From Caldifarciminota bacterium (lineage in GTDB: Bacteria; Hydrothermota; Hydrothermia; B15-G9), in assembly GCA_015489175.1 (NCBI GenBank), contig WGAI01000059.1, positions 1 to 64,000 of the forward strand: a stretch of DNA of 64,000 nucleotides, in the 5' to 3' direction. The translations under genes and the position numbers were made by a program. Of this stretch, positions 53,143 through 62,539 are shown one piece after another (the first letter of the stretch is position 1; each line of letters starts with the position of its first letter). The notes under the pieces are model-generated. The model saw only the letters and a program-made list of their open reading frames with translations. It did no database searches and was not told the DNA's origin.

Positions 53143-54705
53143 TCAGCCTATGAAAAGTTTAAAAAATCCTATGGCTATTCCACTCAATCCCTCACCGCCG
53201 AGGAATCCGGCAGCGATAGCGGTTCCTGTCCCCACATCCCATTTTTTCTTTTCCACGAACCATCGTGTTAACCCTCCAATGGCAACAGGGATTGATAACA
53301 CCATGGGAAGATACACCCCCACACCTATTACAATTGCAGGTATTGAGATAAGCTGTAACAGGAAGCCAAGCCCCAATCCTGCCCAAAATGCCATCGGATT
53401 TTTCAAGCCGAGAATCATGGATTTAACAGCGAACGCTTGCGGCGCAGGAAAACCTGTTCCAGGCCCCATCTGACCATATACCCTATGAAGGATGAAAATT
53501 CCTATCACAGCTGCAATGCCTCCGAATATGGCACCGACAAATTCTGCAACAAGCTGATTTTCCGGCCTCGTCCCGAGTATATAGCCCGCTTTCATGTCCT
53601 GGAGCGCGTCACCAGCGAGCCCGGCAACAATAGCAACGAAAGCAGCAACAAGGAAGAAAACGGCGATGGCCTGCGGATGCCATATAAGTTTAAGGGCAAG
53701 AACAACCAATATCGCCAGCACCTCCATAGGAACGATGCCCGTCATGCCGTCAACGCTGCCCGCTACAAACGCTATCACAAGCGCAAGCACGATAAGCACG
53801 AGCGACACGGTTATTGGCATCACACCAGTAATAGGAACGATCATCAGGCCGATTATAGCAAGTATTAGAGCAAATTTGCACTGCCACGGCCAGTCAATTT
53901 GCACCTTTTTGGTCTTACCTTTGCCAAATGCCACTAAAAGAACGGCAATTCCACCACCTATGATCATGCCTATTCCCAGCATCTTGACAAAGTCAAGTGC
54001 CCAGTGGACAGGCTGTCCCATTACATTCGTGAGTATCGGGACGATCAGCACATAGGAGAGGATGGACCCGCCAAACCATGCAAGCGTGTATAACGGGCCA
54101 ATTATGTATCCTATGCCGAGCGCCATCGGATAAAGAGCCATCCCTACAAATAAGTTCCTTTTTTGTAGGGACTTCCATGATATTACAGATGGTATTTTAC
54201 CGCTCCAGTCCCGAATAGCGGCAAAAATGGCCGCGAACACAAACGACCAGAACAACGACTTTCCCCTGCTGCCACCTCTAAAACTGGAGATCAGGGTCTC
54301 TGCCGCCGCTATGCCAAGTGGAAATCTCAGGCGGGCCTCTTCGATCAGGTATCTCCGAATCATCCCCGTAAATACGACACCAAATATCGCTCCACTTATG
54401 GTTATCCACATGACCTGATAGGTCGAAACGCTTTCTCCAAGCCCACTCATCCAGATGCCAGGTATTGTAAATGCAAGACCGCCAGCCACAAGGCCACCGG
54501 CCGACATGGCGGTGTGCGCCACATTCACTTCGTTTATTGACACATCACCCATAAGCTTGAGGACAGCGAACGAGGTCAACGCCACGAAGACCGTTGGCCA
54601 CGGCAAAGCCCCCATCTTCAGCGCAATGTATGTGGAACTCAGCCCGACGACTATCGATCCTATCGCTCCAACAATGACTGCCCTTATGGTTAGTTCTTTA
54701 CGCAT
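53143..54705 (-). CDS. OPT-family oligopeptide transporter
   Basis: 520 residues with about fourteen membrane helices. The N terminus ELTIRAVIVGAIGSIVVGLS followed by STYIALKMG and GDVSINEVNVAHTAMSAGGL correspond to the conserved start of OPT/YSL proteins, and DMKAGYILGTRPENQLVAEF is the conserved late loop. The family moves peptides or metal-chelate compounds by proton symport. ATG 54705 has AGGAG 10 nt upstream; a further 11 upstream codons are open but not homologous. It fits the peptide-using lifestyle suggested by the peptidases. Confidence 0.9.
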   Translation of the reverse strand: MRKELTIRAVIVGAIGSIVVGLSSTYIALKMGALPWPTVFVALTSFAVLKLMGDVSINEVNVAHTAMSAGGLVAGGLAFTIPGIWMSGLGESVSTYQVMWITISGAIFGVVFTGMIRRYLIEEARLRFPLGIAAAETLISSFRGGSRGKSLFWSFVFAAIFAAIRDWSGKIPSVISWKSLQKRNLFVGMALYPMALGIGYIIGPLYTLAWFGGSILSYVLIVPILTNVMGQPVHWALDFVKMLGIGMIIGGGIAVLLVAFGKGKTKKVQIDWPWQCKFALILAIIGLMIVPITGVMPITVSLVLIVLALVIAFVAGSVDGMTGIVPMEVLAILVVLALKLIWHPQAIAVFFLVAAFVAIVAGLAGDALQDMKAGYILGTRPENQLVAEFVGAIFGGIAAVIGIFILHRVYGQMGPGTGFPAPQAFAVKSMILGLKNPMAFWAGLGLGFLLQLISIPAIVIGVGVYLPMVLSIPVAIGGLTRWFVEKKKWDVGTGTAIAAGFLGGEGLSGIAIGFFKLFIG

Positions 54706-54811
54706 AGGCGAACACTCCTGAACAATCACGGTGAGCAATGATGTCCTGCGTTTATTTTATTGCAAAAAGCACTCAATTTTTAGCAGTGAGACAAAATCCC
54801 ACAATGACATA

Positions 54812-54840
54812 TTGATTTTTAAAAAATCAAGTGCTATCTT
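54812..54840 (+). promoter_or_regulatory. Promoter of the small gene at 54873
   Basis: TTGATT (54812-54817), 17-nt spacer, TATCTT (54835-54840), 33 nt before the ATG. Confidence 0.55.
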
Positions 54841-54872
54841 AAGCGACATACTCTGGCGAGGGAGGCGGCACG

Positions 54873-55073
54873 ATGAACCCTTTAAACAGTCTGGATGGCA
54901 TCCTGGCTAACATTGATCGTATAGAGCGTGAGTTGCTGAAATCCATATCGAAAATGCAATACGACCGTTTGGGCATGGTGGATAAATTCATGATACTGCG
55001 CAAAAGGAGGCGCTTCCTGAGCGTCCTGAGGCTTATGCTGCAAAAACACAGCAAAAACGAGAAGCGTAAATAG
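54873..55073 (+). CDS. Small helical basic protein of unknown function
   Basis: 66 residues: an N-terminal helix (SLDGILANIDRIERELLKSI), a second helix, and a strongly basic C terminus (LRKRRRFLSVLRLMLQK). GGAGG lies 7 nt before the ATG, a promoter lies just upstream and a terminator about 90 nt downstream, so this is a complete free-standing transcription unit. No family recognised; two helices with a basic tail could bind nucleic acid or a partner protein, but that is a guess. Confidence 0.7.
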   Translation: MNPLNSLDGILANIDRIERELLKSISKMQYDRLGMVDKFMILRKRRRFLSVLRLMLQKHSKNEKRK

Positions 55074-55161
55074 TGGACTGTATGAGTCTGGCCAGGAAAT
55101 AGCCCGCGTATATGCTTGGCAGTAAGGGGGGGGATTGACCATCAAATCCACATCTTCTGAC

Positions 55162-55186
55162 TCCCCTAATATGGAGGGGATTTTTT
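55162..55186 (+). terminator. Rho-independent terminator
   Basis: A 6-bp stem TCCCCT / AGGGGA with a 7-nt loop followed directly by six T (55181-55186). It ends the transcript of the small gene at 54873. Confidence 0.8.
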
Positions 55187-55291
55187 GTGTTCATCAAAAG
55201 CATGACTTATTGCGCTTATTTAACTTTATGTCTGCCTGACTAATGTATCGTGGTAGTTGCTTTTCCGCTTCAATTTGGTTCCAGTTGACAG

Positions 55292-55297
55292 TATAAT
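55292..55297 (+). promoter_or_regulatory. TATAAT -10 box directly upstream of glyS
   Basis: TATAAT ends 10 nt before the glyS ATG; no ribosome site lies between. TTCAAT at 55269-55274, 17 nt upstream, is a weak -35. Confidence 0.5.
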
Positions 55298-55307
55298 TTC
55301 CAGCGAT

Positions 55308-57374
55308 ATGGCAAGAAAACTTTTGATAGAGATTGGAACAGAGGAACTTCCAGCATCGATGGTAAATACGGGCGCTGAGCAGTTATTGAATGGCATCTTG
55401 AAGGCGCTCGACGACGCACATGTGAGACATGGAGAGGGAAAATGGCTTGCGACACCGAGAAGACTGGCCACCATCATCCATGATGTGGCCGAAAAACAGG
55501 ACATCATCGAAAAGGAACTCGTTGGCCCACCTGCAAAAGTGGCTTTTGACGACAGTGGCGCCCCAACAAAAGCGGCCATCGGGTTTGCGAGGTCGGCCGG
55601 AGTTGATATATCGGAGCTCTACACTGTGGAAAAGGGCAAAAAACGCTATGTGGCAGCTAAAGTTAAAGAAGGCGGGCTGGATACGATCGAGCTCCTGAAG
55701 CAGATCCTGCCTCAAGTCATCGGTTCCATAAAATTCCCCAAGTCTATGCGATGGGCCAATTCTTTCCGTTTCGCACGCCCGATAAGGTGGATTGTTGCGC
55801 TGTTCGGGGAAACCGTTATTCCGTTCGAGATAGCCGGCGTCCACTCCTCTAACATCACCCGTGGGCACAGGCTTATCGACAACAGGGAGATCAAACTCAA
55901 TTCGCCTGACGAATACGAAAAGGTGCTTATGGATGCGCATGTCATCGTCGATTTTCGCAAAAGGCGGGAGGCAGTCATCGAGACCGTCACGAAAGCGGCT
56001 GCCGGTGTCAGCGGGCACCCTGTTGAGGACGATGAGCTTGTGGATGAAGTAACGAACCTCGTCGAGTGGCCGAGCGGCGTCCTCGGCACTTTCGACAGCA
56101 AGTATCTGAAGCTGCCCGATGTAGTCGTGATCACGGCCATGAAACAGCATCAGCGCTATTTCGCTGTGGTCGATAGCGAAGGCAAGCTGATGAACTACTT
56201 TGTCGCTGTCACCAACAACCTCGCCGATTATACTGACCTCATGCGTCCCGGGCTTGAAAAGGTGCTCAGAGCAAGGCTTGAAGACGCAAGGTTCTACTAC
56301 GAAGAGGACCTCAAGAAAAGACTTGAGGAACGGGTGGACGAACTCAAGGACATCGTGTGGCGCGAGGGTCTCGGCTCCGTTTACGACAAGGTCATGAGGA
56401 TAAAAGAGCTCGCTTTGAAACTCGCCGCTGACGATCCCGATGTGGACAGAGTTGCACTTGAGGAAGGTGCACTCCTGTCAAAGACCGATCTCACAACGGA
56501 AATGATAAGAGACGGCAAAGAGTTTACGAAGTTAGAAGGCAAAATCGGCATGGAATACGCTCTGGCACAGGGGAAACCCGAAAAGATAGCTCGAATTATC
56601 TACGAACACCATCTTCCGCGGTTTGCAGGCGATGCACTGCCCGAACTCAGGGAGGCGGCATGGCTCTCTGTTGCGGACAGGCTGGACACCATAGCTGGCA
56701 TTTTGTCCACGGGCTATGAGGTAAGCGGTTCGCAGGATCCGCTTGGGCTGCGGAGATTTGCCTATGGCCTTATCGATGTCATACTCGGAGCAAATCTGAG
56801 ACTGAAATTGCGTGAGGCTGCCCAAATGGCGGCTGAGCCGTTCGGTGGCGGTGAAACTGCCGAAAAAACGCTCAACTTCATACTCGGAAGGTTTGAAAAC
56901 TATCTGGAGGAGCGAGATGGGATAAGGTATGACATTGTCGATGCGGTAATAGCGTCAGGTGAAACCGACCTCGTTAACCTCAGGAAGCGCGCCTTCGCCC
57001 TCAAAAAACTCATGGAAGAAGAACCCGATGTCTTTGAAGATGTGGTTATTGGTCAGAAGCGTGTGGCCAACATCCTCTCAAAGATTGCCGATCTGCCGAA
57101 ACTTGATCCCGGACTGTTTGAGAAAGATCAAGAAAGGCGACTATACGAGGAAGCCGTTGAAATCAGGCCTATTGTTCAGGATGCGGTCGAAAGAGAGGAT
57201 TTCGAGAAAGCGTTGCGGACGCTTCTCGAGATTAGATCGCCGATTGATGAGTTTTTTGACAATGTTTTTGTGATGGTTGACGATGAAAAGTTGAGGCTCA
57301 ATAGATTGGCGCTCCTCAACATGGTCCGCTCTATCTTCAAACTCTATGGTGATTTTTCGCGTATAGCCATGTGA
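55308..57374 (+). CDS. glyS: Glycyl-tRNA synthetase, beta subunit
   Basis: A 688-residue beta subunit of the heterotetrameric (alpha2beta2) bacterial GlyRS. The start RKLLIEIGTEELPASMV is diagnostic, followed by the GPPAKVAFDDSGAPTKAAIG region, FPKSMRWANSFRFARPIRWI and the late HD-like and anticodon-binding parts (FFDNVFVMVDDEKLRLNRLA). The ATG at 55308 is chosen by homology; no Shine-Dalgarno site precedes it. The alpha subunit glyQ, often adjacent, is not in the window and must lie elsewhere. serS follows 25 nt downstream. Confidence 0.96.
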   Translation: MARKLLIEIGTEELPASMVNTGAEQLLNGILKALDDAHVRHGEGKWLATPRRLATIIHDVAEKQDIIEKELVGPPAKVAFDDSGAPTKAAIGFARSAGVDISELYTVEKGKKRYVAAKVKEGGLDTIELLKQILPQVIGSIKFPKSMRWANSFRFARPIRWIVALFGETVIPFEIAGVHSSNITRGHRLIDNREIKLNSPDEYEKVLMDAHVIVDFRKRREAVIETVTKAAAGVSGHPVEDDELVDEVTNLVEWPSGVLGTFDSKYLKLPDVVVITAMKQHQRYFAVVDSEGKLMNYFVAVTNNLADYTDLMRPGLEKVLRARLEDARFYYEEDLKKRLEERVDELKDIVWREGLGSVYDKVMRIKELALKLAADDPDVDRVALEEGALLSKTDLTTEMIRDGKEFTKLEGKIGMEYALAQGKPEKIARIIYEHHLPRFAGDALPELREAAWLSVADRLDTIAGILSTGYEVSGSQDPLGLRRFAYGLIDVILGANLRLKLREAAQMAAEPFGGGETAEKTLNFILGRFENYLEERDGIRYDIVDAVIASGETDLVNLRKRAFALKKLMEEEPDVFEDVVIGQKRVANILSKIADLPKLDPGLFEKDQERRLYEEAVEIRPIVQDAVEREDFEKALRTLLEIRSPIDEFFDNVFVMVDDEKLRLNRLALLNMVRSIFKLYGDFSRIAM

Positions 57375-57399
57375 TGGAGCGCACTGAAGGAGGATAAAA

Positions 57400-58674
57400 A
57401 TGCTTGATATAGCTTATTTGAGAAGCAAAAGAGGGGAGCTCATCGAGGCACTCAGAAAAAGGGGATATGATGTCTCGATAGTTGACAAACTTGTCGAACT
57501 CGATGAGCGGCGAAGGAAACTGGTCAAAGAAGGCGATGACCTCAGAAAACTGCGGAACGAGAAAAGCGAAGAGGTAGCCAGAATCAAAAAATCCGGCGGC
57601 GATGCTTCGGAACTTATCGCAGAACTCAAAAAAGTCAGCCGTCGCATCAAAGAACTCGAAGAAGAACAGAAAAGGGTCGAGGCCGAATTTCGTGAGCTTT
57701 GGCTCCAAATCCCAAACATCCCGCACGAATCCGTGCCTGTTGGGAAAGACGAGACCGAGAATGTGGTTGTGCGTTACGAGGGAGAAAAGCCTGAGTTTAG
57801 CTTTGAACCCAAACCACATTGGGACATCGGAGAGGCGCTCGGCATAATCGACTTCAAAACCGCCGGCAAGATGTCCGGCTCCCGTTTCTTCATCCTCAAA
57901 GGCTACGGCGCACTTTTAGAGAGGGCGCTTATAAACTTCTTCCTCGACATCAACACTCGTGAACACGGCTATTTTGAGGTCATGCCGCCTGTGCTTGTCA
58001 AAGAGGAGGCCGCTTACGCATCCGGTCACCTGCCGAAGTTCAGAGAGGAGATGTATTACATCGACGAAGACGGGCTTTTCCTCGTCCCGACTGCCGAGAT
58101 GGCACTCGCAAATCTACATCGCGACCAAATCCTGGATGAATCCATCCTCCCACTTAACTATGTGGCTTACACCCCCTGCTTCAGGCGCGAGGCCGGCTCA
58201 TACGGCAAGGATGTCAGGGGCATGATAAGGGTTCACCAGTTCAACAAGGTCGAGCTTTTCAAATACACAAAACCGGAAAACTCTTATAAGGAATTGGAAA
58301 ACATGCTTGAGAATGTCGGGCACATCCTGAAATTGCTGAAGCTCCCTTACAGAGTGGTTCAGCTGTGTTCTGGCGACTTGGGCTTTGCAGCCTCCGTAAC
58401 TTACGACTTTGAGGTTTGGGCTCCCGGCCTCGGCAGATGGCTTGAGGTCTCCTCCGTGTCGAACACGGAGGACTTTCAGGCAAGGCGCGCAAATGTCAGG
58501 TTCAGACGAAAATCCACCGGGAAACTGGAATTCGTCCACACTCTCAACGGCTCAGGATTGGCCACTCCAAGGGTGTTCATCGCAATACTCGAAAACTATC
58601 AACAGGAAGATGGCTCGGTCGTCATACCGGAAGTCTTGCGACCCTACATGGGCATCGATGTCATAAAGGCGTGA
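57400..58674 (+). CDS. serS: Seryl-tRNA synthetase
   Basis: 424 residues. The N-terminal long coiled-coil arm spans about residues 30-100 (ELDERRRKLVKEGDDLRKLR, ELKKVSRRIKELEEEQKR). The class II core has motif 2 (TPCFRREAGSYGKDVRGMIR) and motif 3 (NGSGLATPRVFIAILENYQQ), with HQFNKVELFKYT and the serine-site LVPTAEMALANLHRD. GAAGGAGG precedes the ATG. Likely in one operon with glyS and the genes behind it. Confidence 0.97.
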   Translation: MLDIAYLRSKRGELIEALRKRGYDVSIVDKLVELDERRRKLVKEGDDLRKLRNEKSEEVARIKKSGGDASELIAELKKVSRRIKELEEEQKRVEAEFRELWLQIPNIPHESVPVGKDETENVVVRYEGEKPEFSFEPKPHWDIGEALGIIDFKTAGKMSGSRFFILKGYGALLERALINFFLDINTREHGYFEVMPPVLVKEEAAYASGHLPKFREEMYYIDEDGLFLVPTAEMALANLHRDQILDESILPLNYVAYTPCFRREAGSYGKDVRGMIRVHQFNKVELFKYTKPENSYKELENMLENVGHILKLLKLPYRVVQLCSGDLGFAASVTYDFEVWAPGLGRWLEVSSVSNTEDFQARRANVRFRRKSTGKLEFVHTLNGSGLATPRVFIAILENYQQEDGSVVIPEVLRPYMGIDVIKA

Positions 58675-58678
58675 AACA

Positions 58679-59572
58679 TTGGACTTTTTCTCGGCTCTTT
58701 TGATCGTTTCGGCTCTTTCTGGTAACATTTCGGCCTCTCAAGCTGAGATTCTCATCCGTGGTGGTCAAAAATTCTTCGTGCTCAAGGATGTAGTCGTTAA
58801 AACTCGAAATGTCGAGATCCATTCGGACAGCGGATATTACGACGAGGCTCATCGCAAAGCCGTGCTGTGGGGAAATCTGATCATGCACGGCACCGATTAC
58901 AAGATTATTTCAGATACCATGATCTATGTCGAGCTGCCTGAATCGCTGATCTTCTCTCAAAACGCTGTGCTTGAGGACACAGTTTATCTGCTCCGCTCCG
59001 ATCGAGTGATTGATACCCGCGATTCGGCGTTTGCAGTCGGAAATATCTATCTCAAAAACAAGAAGAACGGCCTTTTTTTTACAGGTGATTCAGGCGTGTA
59101 TGTGCCTGACATCCGCAAAGGCATCGTTATCGGGGACGCCTTTGTCGAGATCGGTAGAGATACCTCGAAAATCGAGGTCAGAGCTGACATGATAGCGTTC
59201 ACGGAGGACACCTTTTTCGCCTACAACCATGTGAAAACGACCTCACGCAACATGAGCACAACCTCGGATTCCGCTTATTTCGTCCAGTCCGATTCAACCG
59301 CGTTTCTCTGGAGCTGTGTCGAGGTGGACTGGGAGAAAGGGACCGCAAAAGCCGACACGGCTGTTATAAAATTCTCGGCGTCAAGGTTTAAATCGATGCA
59401 TCTTCTGGGAAACGCCACCCTCATGGTGAAAGATACCACTGGAAGCGTGACCCTCACGGGGCCTGAAATCCTCATCTCTGCGGCTGATTCGTCCGATTTC
59501 GTCGTCGAAGGGATTGGCGATACAAAGGGACAATACCTGCCCGTCGCCACGAAAAGTGAGGAAAAACCATGA
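58679..59572 (+). CDS. OstA/LptA-like periplasmic protein
   Basis: 297 residues with an N-terminal signal (FFSALLIVSALSGNISASQA). The body is a succession of short beta strands with repeated patterns (VEIHSDSGYYDEAHRKAVLW, GDSGVYVPDIRKGIVIGDAF), as in the beta-jelly-roll OstA/LptA proteins that carry lipopolysaccharide across the periplasm. The start is TTG 58679, four nt after the serS stop. It points to an outer membrane. Assignment to LptA, LptC or the LptD N-terminal domain cannot be made. Confidence 0.75.
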   Translation: MDFFSALLIVSALSGNISASQAEILIRGGQKFFVLKDVVVKTRNVEIHSDSGYYDEAHRKAVLWGNLIMHGTDYKIISDTMIYVELPESLIFSQNAVLEDTVYLLRSDRVIDTRDSAFAVGNIYLKNKKNGLFFTGDSGVYVPDIRKGIVIGDAFVEIGRDTSKIEVRADMIAFTEDTFFAYNHVKTTSRNMSTTSDSAYFVQSDSTAFLWSCVEVDWEKGTAKADTAVIKFSASRFKSMHLLGNATLMVKDTTGSVTLTGPEILISAADSSDFVVEGIGDTKGQYLPVATKSEEKP

Positions 59573-60555
59573 CATTGTTGGTAGTGCTGCTGTTCCTTTC
59601 AATCCTTTTGTCGATTTTTTTGGCCATCGTGCTGCTCTCAGGGCTTAAGAGGCGCGAAGCCGGGCACGAGCTTGAGGAGAAAGTGAACGCCATCTCAAAC
59701 GAGATTGAGATAATCAAATCCATTCTGTCCGAGCGCATTTCAGACCTACACTCGCGCCTTGATGTGCATCTCGGTCAGACCGGTGCAGTGATGGGAGATG
59801 TGAAGCAGAGCCTTGGCCGAATTGAGGAGATGGCTCGCTCTGTTCGCGAACTCGCATCCAGCATTGTGTCCCTACAGGATCTCCTGAAACCGCCATCCGT
59901 CAGAGGTGGACTTGGCGAAACCATGCTTGAGAGAATTATCGAAGAGGTTTTGCCAGTGGGATTTTACAGCTTTCAACAGAGGCTCCCAAACGGGATGCGT
60001 GTCGATGCCGCCATCTTCATAAACAACAGGATTCTACCGCTCGACGCCAAGTTTCCGCTCGAAAATTTAAGAAAGATGCTCGGTTCAGATGGGGCCGAAA
60101 GGGAAAAATTCAAGCGTATGTTCCTGACGGACATAAGGAAACACATCGACGACATCCACAGACGGTATGTGCACCCTGATATAGGCACATTCGATTTTGC
60201 CATCATGTATGTGCCAGCAGAAAGCGTTTATTACGAAGCCTTTATCGTCAATCAAGCGGTTTATGATTACGCCATCAGCAAAAAGGTCATCCCCGTGTCG
60301 CCGGGCACATTTTATGCCTACCTTCAGGCCATCCTGTATGGCATAAAAGGCATTCAGATAGAAAAACATATCGAGAAAGTGCTTTCTGAAATGGAAGGCC
60401 TGACTAACTCGCTCATCTCCCTCCAGAAAGAGCTCGACACGCTGGGGGAGCATATCAGGAGGAGCTACAACAAATACGAATCCGTCCGCAGAAATTATGT
60501 AGATGTGCTGGATAAGGCTCAGAAGTTGAACAAAAGAGGAGGTGAAAGTTTATGA
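59569..60555 (+). CDS. rmuC: RmuC-family DNA recombination protein
   Basis: 328 residues. An N-terminal membrane helix (LLVVLLFLSILLSIFLAIVL) is followed by a coiled coil (residues about 30-100), then the RmuC domain: GGLGETMLERIIEEVLPVGF, RLPNGMRVDAAIFINNRILP, LPLDAKFPLENL, FAIMYVPAESVYYEAF and VIPVSPGTFYAYLQAILYG. It belongs to the PD-(D/E)XK-like nuclease group and limits DNA inversions in E. coli. The ATG overlaps the OstA-like stop by 4 nt, and the stop overlaps the next gene. Confidence 0.93.
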   Translation: MTLLVVLLFLSILLSIFLAIVLLSGLKRREAGHELEEKVNAISNEIEIIKSILSERISDLHSRLDVHLGQTGAVMGDVKQSLGRIEEMARSVRELASSIVSLQDLLKPPSVRGGLGETMLERIIEEVLPVGFYSFQQRLPNGMRVDAAIFINNRILPLDAKFPLENLRKMLGSDGAEREKFKRMFLTDIRKHIDDIHRRYVHPDIGTFDFAIMYVPAESVYYEAFIVNQAVYDYAISKKVIPVSPGTFYAYLQAILYGIKGIQIEKHIEKVLSEMEGLTNSLISLQKELDTLGEHIRRSYNKYESVRRNYVDVLDKAQKLNKRGGESL

Positions 60556-61112
60556 AAAAGGTGATTCAGGGCCTGCCCAAAAGCTATTTCAATTACCCGA
60601 TGCCCGTTGCAGTGGTCGGGATTAAGAGAGAAGATACCCGAAACCTCATCCCTCTTGTCTGGCATGTGCAGCTGTCCTTCGATCCTCCCCTTTACGGAAT
60701 TTCCATCTCGCCCAAGCGATTCTCGCACGATCTGGTCATGGAAGCGGGCGAATTCAGCGTCAACTTCCTGCCGTTTGAGAAGGTAGAGCTCATAAACAAG
60801 ATCGGTAGCCTTTCCGGACGAGAGGTTGACAAAATCAAAGAGCTCGGTGTGGAAATCGAGGAGGCCACTGCTATCGACGGCTTTGTCCTTAAAGATGCCT
60901 ATGCGGCCTTTGAGTGCGAACTCATCGAGCACACCGCATTTGACGGCGACCACACATTTTTCGTAGGTCTCGTTGTCGCAACACATTATGAGACAAACTT
61001 CTACGACGAAAAGACCATTATAAAAGTCGATAGGGTTAAGCCGACACTTTACATAGGCAAGTATCGATACCTTACGGTCGATCCAGAAAGCTTAAAGGAT
61101 TTCGGGAAGTGA
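60552..61112 (+). CDS. Flavin reductase-like (flavoredoxin) FMN-binding protein
   Basis: 186 residues with the split-barrel flavin reductase fold: YPMPVAVVGIKREDTRNLIP, VQLSFDPPLYGISISPKRFS, GEFSVNFLPFEKVELINKIG and CELIEHTAFDGDHTFFVGLV. Such proteins bind FMN and transfer electrons from NAD(P)H or ferredoxin; the partner is unknown. AGGAGGTG precedes the ATG, which overlaps the rmuC stop (ATGA). Confidence 0.88.
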   Translation: MKKVIQGLPKSYFNYPMPVAVVGIKREDTRNLIPLVWHVQLSFDPPLYGISISPKRFSHDLVMEAGEFSVNFLPFEKVELINKIGSLSGREVDKIKELGVEIEEATAIDGFVLKDAYAAFECELIEHTAFDGDHTFFVGLVVATHYETNFYDEKTIIKVDRVKPTLYIGKYRYLTVDPESLKDFGK

Positions 61113-61117
61113 GCTGA

Positions 61118-62449
61118 ATGAGGATAGGGCTTCACAAGTATCCTGCGCTGTTGCCCTTCATCTTCCTCGCTTCAGGTATCGCCCTCCATCAAAGCCGTGC
61201 AGGGATTGCCATCGCCGTAATTGCGGCGTTATTGGGTATTTTTCTCATCCGAACGGTCTTTTATGCGCTTGTTTTTGTGCCAGTCGGTTTTTTGATCGCA
61301 TTTTTGCACACACGGAGGCCAATGGAGCTGTTTGTGGGGAAGCGTGTCCGTGTAGCCATGACCGTTATCTCGCCTTCGATCGCCCGTGTTGACTCACTGA
61401 TGACCGACAGTGGGATGGTCGAATACCACGCCCTCGTCGGCGTATGGCCACCAGCATTCGAGAAAGGCACGAAAATTGATGCCATCGGGTTCGTCGCCCA
61501 GACAGACAACGATTACCTCATTGGAAACGGCGTATTTCACACCTTCGATGTGGAGCGCCTGCACAGAATTACGCCTCCGTCCTCTCTCGACGCAAACATC
61601 AGGAGGGTCATCGGGTCAGACCTCCATGAGAACATCAGCGATTCACTCGCAAGAGGGGTGCTGCTGGCATTCACGATTGGGGAGCGGCGCAGTGTCCCAT
61701 TTCTGCTCAAAGAGAACTTCAAAAAGGCGGGCATATACCATCTTTTTGCCATTTCCGGGTTGCATATCGGTATCCTTTTCACAATTTTTCTGTTGATCCT
61801 GCGGTTTTTGAGGGTGGGCAAATCGGCAGCGTCGGTGATTTCCGGTATCCTGCTGCTCGGCTATGGGCATGTCGCCGGCTATACGCCTTCGATCCTCAGA
61901 GCTGTTGTGATGGCATGGGCTTTCATTCTGGCCTATGTCTCCGGCAGGCGATCATATCCGATCAATACGCTGGCACTCGCCGGCCTTATCACGCTTTTCA
62001 TCAACCCGTTCTACCTGTTTAACATCGGGTTTCAACTCTCTTACCTTGCCACATTCGGGATACTCCTATTTTATCCGCTTTACAAGAATTTGCCTTTCAG
62101 GTGGTTGACAGTGCCGTTAATGGCGTCTTTTGCGGCAATGGCATACACAGCGCCACTTCTGTCCCTGAAAATGGGATACTTTTCAACGGTGTCCCCAATA
62201 ACGAGTTATATCGGTGGATGGCTGCTCTGGTTCGCACTGGCCGAGACAATAGCCGCACTGGCAACAGGCATAACGCCGTTCTACCGAGTTGCGGAACTGG
62301 CGGCATCGCTGCTCATACTCACAGCAAACCTGTTCGCAAAGCTTCCATTCAGCACAGTGAGCCTTAACCCTGTTGTTTCAGGTGTGATTTTGTGGTATGT
62401 CCTGATCACAGCCCTCGGCATGGCTTTGAGGATATGGATAAGGGGCTGA
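61118..62449 (+). CDS. comEC: ComEC/Rec2 competence-family membrane protein (core only)
   Basis: 443 residues. The N-terminal helices and a soluble OB-like part precede the competence domain with the hallmark KAGIYHLFAISGLHIGILFT, then about seven more helices (PSILRAVVMAWAFILAYVSG, NIGFQLSYLATFGILLFYPL). It would form the inner-membrane DNA channel in natural transformation. The C-terminal MBL-fold nuclease domain usual in ComEC is missing; the protein ends soon after the last helices. Whether a separate MBL protein supplies it is unknown. Confidence 0.88.
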   Translation: MRIGLHKYPALLPFIFLASGIALHQSRAGIAIAVIAALLGIFLIRTVFYALVFVPVGFLIAFLHTRRPMELFVGKRVRVAMTVISPSIARVDSLMTDSGMVEYHALVGVWPPAFEKGTKIDAIGFVAQTDNDYLIGNGVFHTFDVERLHRITPPSSLDANIRRVIGSDLHENISDSLARGVLLAFTIGERRSVPFLLKENFKKAGIYHLFAISGLHIGILFTIFLLILRFLRVGKSAASVISGILLLGYGHVAGYTPSILRAVVMAWAFILAYVSGRRSYPINTLALAGLITLFINPFYLFNIGFQLSYLATFGILLFYPLYKNLPFRWLTVPLMASFAAMAYTAPLLSLKMGYFSTVSPITSYIGGWLLWFALAETIAALATGITPFYRVAELAASLLILTANLFAKLPFSTVSLNPVVSGVILWYVLITALGMALRIWIRG

Positions 62450-62539
62450 TGTGCAGTGACAAAGTTGGAATTTCGATTAGCTGGCTATATGATTATCTGG
62501 GCAATAATTTTGGTTCGAAATAAAAGGGGGAGGGAAAAT

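Noticed and set aside
54873..55186. Toxin-antitoxin system at the small gene
   Set aside because: Only one small gene is present and it does not resemble a known toxin or antitoxin.
55285..55297. TTGACA followed by TATAAT upstream of glyS as a full promoter
   Set aside because: The two hexamers are one base apart, so they cannot act together as -35 and -10; only the TATAAT is kept.
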